NCBI GenBank assembly: GCA_021203685.1
Contig: JAJQAS010000055.1
Coordinates: 1 to 9,592, forward strand
Direction: 5' to 3'
Length of the DNA stretch: 9,592 nucleotides
Origin: Clostridiales bacterium
GTDB taxonomy: Bacteria > Bacillota > Clostridia > Oscillospirales > Oscillospiraceae
Every line of letters starts with the position of its first letter. Within the stretch, counting starts at the first letter, position 1. The position numbers were made by a program, and so were the translations under genes. Shown here in pieces: positions 1-5,147 of the stretch. The notes beneath the pieces were generated by a model. The model did no database searches. It was not told the DNA's origin and worked only from the letters and a program-made list of their open reading frames with translations.

Positions 1-1057
1 CGCCGATGTCGCCGCTCTCGTTCTCCACGTGGATGGCGGACTTGTCCACCCGGTAGCCGGTAACGGTGTCCAGGATGATGTCCGCCGTCTGGTCCCGGAG
101 CAGCGTGGTCTCCGCCAGGTATTTGTCGCTGGAGAAAACCGCGCATACCACGCCGTCGTCGTCCGCATTGGAGAGGGACTCCACCTCCATGTCGATGGTC
201 CGGTCCAGGCTGTTGAAGCGCAGGGTGACGGTGTCGCCGATTTTTATCCGCTGGCTGTCCTCCTCCGTCAGCTCGGCGGCGAAGTACCAGGTGGCGGAGG
301 TGATGAGCTTGCCCAGGCTGCTGCCATCGTCGGCCACGTCTTCCCGCTGGTCCAGCAGGTCGTCCAGCTGGGCGGGGGTCAGGTCCTTGACACTGGCGGA
401 GGTGAGCACGGACTCATAGCCGTCCACCATGCTGGAAAAGGTGCCGCTGGCGGGGGCGGAGATGGTGGTGGTGTAGGACTGATTCTCCGTGGCCAGGGAC
501 TCCACGTACTCCACCAGCTGGGTGATCTCTTCGGTCAGGGCGCTGCTGCCGTTGTAGGTGTAATCCCGGCGGAACATCAGGGTCTTCAGCTCGGAGGAAA
601 GGTCCTCCAGCTCGGTCAGGGTGCCGGAGGCGGCCATGGCCCGCAGGTCCACGATGGCGTCGATGATCTCACTGTTCAGGGTGGAGTTATCCGACCCGCC
701 GGCGCTGTGGCTGAGGATGTACTGGAGGGACTCCAGCCGGGCCTCCAGCTCCTTGATTTCGGTGTGGCGGTCCAGGGCCTCCTGGGTGCTGTAGACCACG
801 GCCAGGGTGTCCCCGGCGGCCACGGTCTCCCCTTCGGCCACCACCACCTCCTGCAGCTCTGCGCCGCCGTCCAGCACCTGCTCGTCCCGGACCATGTAAC
901 CGGTGGTCTCCACCGTGTCCTCCGCCGTGTAGCTGTAGAGGCTGGCGGTCTCATAACTGCTGAACAGCACATGGCAGGTGTAAACGCAAAAATAGGCGAA
1001 AGCGCCCAGGAAAAACGCCCACATGACGATTTTGACGATTCGAGTTCCCGGCTTCAT
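1..1057 (-). CDS. HlyD-family membrane-anchored adaptor protein, 3' end beyond the window
   Basis: Open from an ATG at 1057 to the left edge with no stop, giving 352 residues of an incomplete protein. A short basic start (MKPGTRIVK) precedes one hydrophobic segment at about residues 9-32, so the protein is probably anchored in the membrane with its bulk outside. Residues 50-90 look like the first half of a biotinyl/lipoyl-like domain. A helical, acidic stretch follows (about 92-195), then the second half begins at TISAPASGTFS (198-208), and a beta-rich region lies near 255-330. This split lipoyl plus helical hairpin layout is that of HlyD/MFP adaptor proteins, which link an inner-membrane transporter to export. 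No transporter gene is visible here, so the partner is unknown. The start is set by AGGGAGG (1064-1070) six bases upstream. It lies 73 bases after hfq. Family assignment is fairly sure; substrate and role are not. Confidence 0.75.
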   Translation of the reverse strand, partial: MKPGTRIVKIVMWAFFLGAFAYFCVYTCHVLFSSYETASLYSYTAEDTVETTGYMVRDEQVLDGGAELQEVVVAEGETVAAGDTLAVVYSTQEALDRHTEIKELEARLESLQYILSHSAGGSDNSTLNSEIIDAIVDLRAMAASGTLTELEDLSSELKTLMFRRDYTYNGSSALTEEITQLVEYVESLATENQSYTTTISAPASGTFSSMVDGYESVLTSASVKDLTPAQLDDLLDQREDVADDGSSLGKLITSATWYFAAELTEEDSQRIKIGDTVTLRFNSLDRTIDMEVESLSNADDDGVVCAVFSSDKYLAETTLLRDQTADIILDTVTGYRVDKSAIHVENESGDIG

Positions 1058-1074
1058 GGGGTACCTCCCTTTGT

Positions 1075-1091
1075 GCAGGCCGTCCGCCTGC
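1075..1091 (-). other. Small hairpin just upstream of the HlyD-family ribosome-binding site
   Basis: A perfect 6-bp inverted repeat (GCAGGC / GCCTGC, 5-base loop) ends four bases before the Shine-Dalgarno sequence of the adaptor gene. A second 5-bp stem (CCCGG / CCGGG, 3-base loop) lies at 1111-1123, soon after the hfq stop. Neither is followed by a T-run on the minus strand, so neither looks like an intrinsic terminator. A role in message stability or translation is possible, but chance is also likely in GC-rich sequence. Confidence 0.25.
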
Positions 1092-1130
1092 TATTCTATG
1101 TCTAGTTTCTCCCGGAAGCCGGGGCCGTGC

Positions 1131-1397
1131 TCATCCGCGGGCGATATACCGGGGGGTCGTGGCTGCGGGGGCGTCGCCCTCCCGCAGCTCCACCGGCCGC
1201 TCCGGCACGATGGTGGAAATGGCGTGTTTGTACACCACCTGCTGCTTGCCGTCGGTGTTGACCACCACCACAAAGGCGTCGTAGCCGGTGATGACCCCCC
1301 GCATCTGGAACCCGTTCATCAGGATGAGGGTCAGGTTCATCCGGGCGCGACGCACCTGGGCGAGGAAAAGGTCCTGGAGGTTGTTGGTTTTTTGCAT
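1131..1397 (-). CDS. hfq: RNA chaperone Hfq
   Basis: An 88-residue Sm-like protein that forms a hexameric ring and helps small RNAs pair with mRNAs. It aligns with E. coli Hfq almost without gaps: Q8-D9 and F11 in the N-terminal helix, N28-G29, D40 and F42 in the Sm1 part, and the hallmark YKHAIST Sm2 motif at 56-62 followed by VPERPVE. The loop before Sm2 (NTDGKQQ) is one residue longer than in E. coli. The tail after the Sm core is short (about 19 residues, ending ARG). The start is the ATG at 1397 because AAGGAG (1406-1411) lies eight bases upstream; an in-frame GTG at 1406 overlaps that site and is unlikely. It follows miaA by 94 bases, an order also known in enterobacteria (mutL-miaA-hfq). 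The hairpin ending miaA and the AT-rich leader suggest at least partly independent expression. Confidence 0.95.
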   Translation of the reverse strand: MQKTNNLQDLFLAQVRRARMNLTLILMNGFQMRGVITGYDAFVVVVNTDGKQQVVYKHAISTIVPERPVELREGDAPAATTPRYIARG

Positions 1398-1405
1398 TTT
1401 GAGCA

Positions 1406-1411
1406 CTCCTT
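1406..1411 (-). promoter_or_regulatory. hfq ribosome-binding site
   Basis: AAGGAG on the minus strand, eight bases before the ATG at 1397. It decides the start: the in-frame GTG three codons earlier uses the last G of this site. Confidence 0.8.
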
Positions 1412-1463
1412 CTGTATACGCTGTATACTATGTATTTTTGAGAACGGCTCCAAACACAAAAAC
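1412..1463 (-). promoter_or_regulatory. Candidate hfq promoter region with a CTGTATAC direct repeat
   Basis: This AT-rich leader sits between the miaA hairpin and the hfq ribosome-binding site. On the plus strand CTGTATAC occurs twice, nine bases apart (1412-1419 and 1421-1428), followed by the related TATGTAT. GTATAC is itself palindromic, so the pair also reads as an inverted repeat. On the minus strand a weak -35-like TTGGAG and a -10-like TAGTAT are separated by 17 bases; each matches the sigma-A consensus only partly. The region could be a promoter with an operator, but this rests on the pattern alone. Confidence 0.3.
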
Positions 1464-1492
1464 ATCATCCTGCCGGGAGCGGTCCTCCCGGC
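1451..1492 (-). terminator. Possible intrinsic terminator at the end of miaA
   Basis: On the minus strand an 8-bp perfect GC-rich stem (GCCGGGAG / CTCCCGGC, 5-base loop, at 1472-1492) starts within the miaA TAG stop codon. A T-rich run (GTTTTTGTGTTTGG) follows, but about nine bases after the stem instead of directly after it. That gap makes it a weak or leaky terminator. It may instead protect the 3' end of the miaA message. Confidence 0.4.
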
Positions 1493-2436
1493 TATCTTAC
1501 CCCAGTTTCCCTTGCTTTTTCTGTCGCAAAGCGTACCGCTGCCGCAAAATCCGGTTCTTTTTCCCAGAGGAACCAGTTGGTCTCCCGGTTCCGCCGGAAC
1601 CAGGTCAGCTGCCGCTTGGCGTACTGCCGGGTGCGCAGCTTGACCTCGTCGGCGGCGTCGGCCAGGCTGCCGCCGGTTTTCAGGGCGGTGAAGAATTCCT
1701 TGTAGCCAATGGCCTGCATGGCGGTGCAGTCCTCCGGCACCCCGGAGGCCAGCAGGCCGCGAATTTCCTCCGCCAGCCCCTGCTCCACCATTTTGCCCAC
1801 CCGCAGGGCGGTGCGCCGCCACAGTTCTGCCCGGTCCGCGAAGTTCAGGCCGATGGTGACGGCCCGGTAGCGGGGCGGCTGCTGCTGGGTCTCCAAATTG
1901 TGTTGGGTGATGGTCTTGCCCGTCTCGTGCCAGACCTCCAGCGCCCGGAGGATGCGCTTTTCGTCCGCCGGGTGCAGCCTCCGGGCGGCCTCCGGGTCCA
2001 CCTGGCGCAGCTCGTCCAAAAGCGGCTCGATGCCCTCTGTCCGGACGCGCTCTTGCAGCTTTTCCCGCCAGCCGGTGCTCTGGACGGCGAAGCGCCGCCC
2101 CGCCGTCAGCGAGTCCACATAGAGGCCGGTGCCGCCCACCAGGATGGGGACCTTGCCACGGGCCAGGATGTCGTCCACCACGGGGACGGCCTGGGCTACG
2201 TACCGGGCCACGGAATAATTTTCCTCCGGCTCCGCCACGTCGATCATGTGGTGGGGAACCCCCTCCATCTCCTCCGGGGTGGGCTTGGCGGTGCCGATGT
2301 CCATGCGGCGGTAGACCTGCATGGAGTCGGCGCTGACCACCTCGCCGTCCAGCGCGTGGGCCAGCGCCACCCCCAGCCGGGTCTTGCCGGAGGCGGTGGG
2401 GCCGACCACCGCGAGAATTTTAGGGGGAGATTGCAT
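1492..2436 (-). CDS. miaA: tRNA dimethylallyltransferase MiaA
   Basis: A 314-residue enzyme that transfers a dimethylallyl group from DMAPP to N6 of A37 in tRNAs reading UNN codons, giving i6A37. Motifs in order: P-loop GPTASGKT (12-19); SADSMQVYR (35-43) with the general-base aspartate D37; DIGTAKP (46-52); HHMIDV (62-67); GGTGLY (101-106); and RQYAKRQLTWFRR (270-282), the conserved C-terminal signature. Length fits the family. The start is the ATG at 2436, with AAAAGGAG (2446-2453) nine bases upstream; an upstream in-frame TTG at 2484 would translate a repeat array and is rejected. The product is the substrate of MiaB, encoded at the right end of the window. It follows mutL by 154 bases, a gap holding heptamer repeats, so coupling to mutL is by co-transcription at most. 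Confidence 0.97.
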   Translation of the reverse strand: MQSPPKILAVVGPTASGKTRLGVALAHALDGEVVSADSMQVYRRMDIGTAKPTPEEMEGVPHHMIDVAEPEENYSVARYVAQAVPVVDDILARGKVPILVGGTGLYVDSLTAGRRFAVQSTGWREKLQERVRTEGIEPLLDELRQVDPEAARRLHPADEKRILRALEVWHETGKTITQHNLETQQQPPRYRAVTIGLNFADRAELWRRTALRVGKMVEQGLAEEIRGLLASGVPEDCTAMQAIGYKEFFTALKTGGSLADAADEVKLRTRQYAKRQLTWFRRNRETNWFLWEKEPDFAAAVRFATEKARETGVR

Positions 2437-2445
2437 AGGCGGGCG

Positions 2446-2453
2446 CTCCTTTT
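2446..2453 (-). promoter_or_regulatory. miaA ribosome-binding site abutting a repeat array
   Basis: AAAAGGAG on the minus strand, nine bases before the miaA ATG. The heptamer array begins at the very next base (2454), so the repeat forms the immediate 5' context of the site. Confidence 0.75.
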
Positions 2454-2488
2454 CAATTAGCAATTTGCAATGTGCAATGAGCAATTAT
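2454..2488. repeat. Tandem heptamer repeat, five CAATNNN units
   Basis: Five consecutive 7-base units, all beginning CAAT, in perfect phase on the plus strand: CAATTAG, CAATTTG, CAATGTG, CAATGAG, CAATTAT. The array is AT-rich within otherwise GC-rich sequence and lies directly upstream of the miaA ribosome-binding site. Related units recur at 2570-2583 and 7815-7859. A period of seven is not compatible with a conserved reading frame, so this is a DNA or RNA element, not coding. Confidence 0.75.
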
Positions 2489-2582
2489 GGGGGGAACCGG
2501 ACGCTGGAGGTTTTTGTAAAAGGTTTGGTTATTGGCGGCGTTTCCCCAAAATTATCTGGCTGAAAACCGGTCATTGCACATT
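2469..2582. repeat. 12-bp perfect inverted repeat around a 90-bp core in the mutL-miaA gap
   Basis: AATGTGCAATGA (2469-2480) is the exact reverse complement of TCATTGCACATT (2571-2582). The left arm belongs to the five-unit heptamer array and the right arm is two heptamers in opposite orientation. The 90-bp core shows no open frame of note. The layout resembles a very small element with terminal inverted repeats, or a long-range hairpin in the mutL-miaA transcript; I cannot tell which. Confidence 0.5.
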
Positions 2583-2590
2583 CAAGGGTT

Positions 2591-4564
2591 TTACGTTCTC
2601 TTAAACTGCTTCTCCAGCTGCTTTTTCGTCAGCTCGATGGCCACGGGCCGCCCGTGGGGGCAGTATTTCACTTCCCCGGACATGACCGCCCGGGCCACCG
2701 CCTCCAATTCCTCCCGGCCCGACTTCCAGCCGCCCTTGATGGCGGCCTTACAGGCCATGGTGTGCAGCACCTCGTCCCGTGCGGCGGAGGGGTCGGCGGT
2801 GCCGGTGACCAGCAGCCGTTCCCCCAGCTGGGTCAGGGTGGGCTCGATGTCCCCGGCGGAGAGGTAGTCCGGGCTTTGCCGCACCAGCAGCGCCCCGCCG
2901 CCGAAGTCCTCCACCTCGAAGCCGTAGCGGGCCAGCAGATCCAAGTGGGCCAGCAGCGCGGCCCCCTCCTCCGGGGGCGGCGTGAACACCACCGGCGTCA
3001 GCAGCATCTGCCGCATGGGCTGGTAGTCCCTGGATTTTAGCTTGTCGAAGTTCATCCGCTCGTGGGCGGCGTGTTTGTCGATGAAATAGACCGTGTCCCC
3101 CTGCTCCACAATGATGTAGGTGTCCAGCACCTCCCCGGCCAGCCGCCAGGCGGGGGTCTCCGGGGTCAGCGGTTCCGGAGACCGGACCTCAGTCGGCGCT
3201 TCCGCCGGAGCGGGAGGAGGTTCCTCTACCGGTGCGGGATTGGGGGCAGGTTTCTCCTTTTTCGGTGCCGGTGCGGGAGTGTCCGTCCGGCGGGCGGGCC
3301 GCTCGGTCAAAATGGGCAAGTCCAGCCCCCGAAATTCCTCCGCCGCGCTGGGGGAGTAGGGCTTGGGTTCGATTTTCACAGGCGGCGGCACAGGCCGGGC
3401 GGGAGCCGTTGCAACGGCGGCGCTTATTCCGCCGCTGTCCCGCAGGGGCAGCACTGGCCCTTTGGCCCGGTATTCCTCCGCCGTCATGGTCTGGAAAAAG
3501 GTCTGGTTGGGGGTGACGGTGTCCACCGGCTTGGGCTGGGGCCGCTTTTCCTCCAGCTTCACCTGGGGGTGGCCCTGTTCGCCGTTCAACGCGGCCTTGA
3601 CGCTGGAAAACACCGCCTGGAACAGCCGCTTTTCGTTGGTGAACTTGACCTCGGTTTTGGTGGGGTGAACGTTCACGTCCACCGCGTTGAGATTACTGGT
3701 GATGTGCAGCACGCAGCCGGGGAACCGGCCCACCATCTTCTGGTTTTGGTAGGCTTCTTCCAGCGCGGCGGTCATGGTGCGGCTTTTCACATACCGCCCG
3801 TTGACGAAAAAGTGCTGATAGCCCCGTGTTCCCCGGCAGCAGGAGGGGCGGGAGACAAAGCCCTCCACCTGCAGCCCCTCGCCGGAGCCTTTGCAGGGGA
3901 GAAAGCCCAGCGCCATCTCCCGGCCCAGCACCGCGTAGACGGCAGACTGCAAATCGCCGTCGCCGGGGGTCATCAGGTCCTGCCGCTCCTCCCGGAGCAT
4001 TTTGAAGGCCACCTCCGGGTGGCTCAGGGCGGCGTGCTGGACGGCGGCGAAGGCCGCCGCCCCCTCGGTCACGTCCCGCTTGACGAATTTCAGCCGGGCG
4101 GGGGTGTTGTAAAACAGGTCACGGACGATGAGGGTGGTGCCCACGGGACACCCCACCTCCTGCCGGGTGCGCACCGCGCCGCCGTCCAGCAGCAGCGCCA
4201 CGCCCAGGTCGTTGTCCGCGGTGCGCGTACGCAGCTCCACCTTGGAGACGGCGGCGATGGCCGCCAGCGCCTCCCCCCGGAAGCCCAGGGTGCCGATGGC
4301 CTCCAGGTCGTCCTGACCGCGAATCTTGCTGGTGGCGTGGCGGAGGAAAGCGGTCTCCGCGTCCTCCGGCGCGATGCCGGAGCCGTTGTCGGTGACGCGG
4401 ATGTAGCTCATGCCGCCCCGGCGAATTTCCACCGTGACAGAGGTGGCCCCGGCGTCGATGGCGTTTTCCACCAGCTCCTTGACCACGCTGGCGGGCCGCT
4501 CTACCACCTCTCCGGCGGCGATCAGGTCGGCCACATGGGGGTCAAGACATTGAATTTTTCCCAT
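2591..4564 (-). CDS. mutL: DNA mismatch repair protein MutL (endonuclease type)
   Basis: A 657-residue mismatch-repair protein that is recruited by MutS and nicks the strand to be repaired. The N-terminal GHKL ATPase shows LVENAIDAGA (31-40, with E33 and N34), DNGSGI (59-64), GFRGEAL (94-100) and VNVHPTK (297-303). A Pro/Ala-rich linker covers about 335-470. The C-terminal domain has the nuclease motif DKHAAHE (496-502), ACKAAIK (604-610) and CPHGRP (635-640), which together bind metal in MutL proteins of bacteria without MutH. QMLLTP (519-524) matches the position and character of the beta-clamp-binding motif known from B. subtilis MutL. The motif differs slightly from DQHA(X)2E(X)4E: Q is K and the last E is D507. 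The start is the ATG at 4564 with GGGAGG six bases upstream. It lies 44 bases after an unknown gene and follows mutS. Confidence 0.97.
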   Translation of the reverse strand: MGKIQCLDPHVADLIAAGEVVERPASVVKELVENAIDAGATSVTVEIRRGGMSYIRVTDNGSGIAPEDAETAFLRHATSKIRGQDDLEAIGTLGFRGEALAAIAAVSKVELRTRTADNDLGVALLLDGGAVRTRQEVGCPVGTTLIVRDLFYNTPARLKFVKRDVTEGAAAFAAVQHAALSHPEVAFKMLREERQDLMTPGDGDLQSAVYAVLGREMALGFLPCKGSGEGLQVEGFVSRPSCCRGTRGYQHFFVNGRYVKSRTMTAALEEAYQNQKMVGRFPGCVLHITSNLNAVDVNVHPTKTEVKFTNEKRLFQAVFSSVKAALNGEQGHPQVKLEEKRPQPKPVDTVTPNQTFFQTMTAEEYRAKGPVLPLRDSGGISAAVATAPARPVPPPVKIEPKPYSPSAAEEFRGLDLPILTERPARRTDTPAPAPKKEKPAPNPAPVEEPPPAPAEAPTEVRSPEPLTPETPAWRLAGEVLDTYIIVEQGDTVYFIDKHAAHERMNFDKLKSRDYQPMRQMLLTPVVFTPPPEEGAALLAHLDLLARYGFEVEDFGGGALLVRQSPDYLSAGDIEPTLTQLGERLLVTGTADPSAARDEVLHTMACKAAIKGGWKSGREELEAVARAVMSGEVKYCPHGRPVAIELTKKQLEKQFKRT

Positions 4565-4608
4565 TGCGGGCCTCCCTTCCAAGTGAATAAAAAGATGAGG
4601 TTTATTGC

Positions 4609-5103
4609 TTATTCTCCAAGCGCTTCGTTTTCGTCCAGCTCCACGCACTCGTATTCCTTCGCCAGCACCAGCCAGGCCCCGCCCATGCTCTGGAGCAGGT
4701 AGAGGTTGTACTTACTCAGCTTCTCCTCCATCTGGTCCACGCCGCTGTGGTCGTTGAGGAGGCTGTCCGGGTCGTCGGATTCGGCGTCGCTGAGGCGGGT
4801 CATCAGCCAGTCCTTTTTCCGGCGGTTGAAATTCCGCTCCAGCAGCTTGCGCTTCTGCTTTTTGCCGGGGACCTTGTAGAACCCGCCCAAGTCGGCCCCG
4901 GCCATGTTGTCGCAGAAGTTCATGGAAAACTCCAGCGCCGCCACGTGGTCAAAGTTCAGCACCAGGGTCTTTTTCGTCTCGCCCTCGGCGCCGCCCCAGA
5001 CCTCCATGCGGAAGGAGCATTTGGTGTCCAGATAGTTGGGCGTCACCCAGACGCGCTTTAAGTCACCGTCAAAAGTGTGATACAGCAGGCTGGTTTTTTT
5101 CAT
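4609..5103 (-). CDS. Unrecognised soluble protein between mutS and mutL
   Basis: A 164-residue protein that I do not recognise. It has a good site (GGGAG, 5109-5113, five bases before the ATG), a TAA stop, and 44-base gaps on both sides, so it is very probably a real gene in the mutS-mutL transcription unit. There is no signal peptide and no membrane segment, so it should be cytoplasmic. Residues 1-62 look beta-rich, alternating hydrophobic and polar. A strongly basic patch follows (80-97, GKKQKRKLLER and RRKK), then an acidic stretch (106-116), a short helix (123-133) and a hydrophobic strand (LLQSMGGAWLVLA, 136-148). The basic patch could bind nucleic acid, but no catalytic motif is visible. 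A link to mismatch repair is suggested only by position. Confidence 0.8.
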   Translation of the reverse strand: MKKTSLLYHTFDGDLKRVWVTPNYLDTKCSFRMEVWGGAEGETKKTLVLNFDHVAALEFSMNFCDNMAGADLGGFYKVPGKKQKRKLLERNFNRRKKDWLMTRLSDAESDDPDSLLNDHSGVDQMEEKLSKYNLYLLQSMGGAWLVLAKEYECVELDENEALGE

Positions 5104-5147
5104 TTTTTCTCCCTCATCTCAATACAAATTGTTATATTACGTCAAGT

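Noticed and set aside
29..1105. A 358-codon plus-strand frame opposite the HlyD-family gene
   Set aside because: Gly/Val/Gln/His-rich shadow. The minus strand gives a coherent protein with a membrane anchor and a split lipoyl-like domain.
1288..2460. A 390-codon plus-strand frame opposite miaA
   Set aside because: The minus strand encodes clear MiaA motifs; the plus-strand frame crosses the end of hfq, the terminator-like hairpin and the repeat without any family signature.
2437..2484. N-terminal extension of MiaA from a TTG at 2484
   Set aside because: It would translate the heptamer repeat and the ribosome-binding site. MiaA proteins start a few residues before the P-loop, as the ATG at 2436 gives.
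4565..4648. N-terminal extension of MutL upstream of MGKIQ
   Set aside because: It would overlap the preceding gene and read through the GGGAGG site; the family starts directly at MGKI-like residues.
3062..4702. A 546-codon plus-strand frame opposite mutL
   Set aside because: Same shadow effect; composition is unlike a real protein and it has no convincing ribosome-binding site.
5104..5147. Promoter in the mutS-hypothetical gap (TTGACG with a TATTGA 15 bases on)
   Set aside because: The spacing is short and the -10 match is poor; an AT-rich 44-base gap gives such matches by chance.
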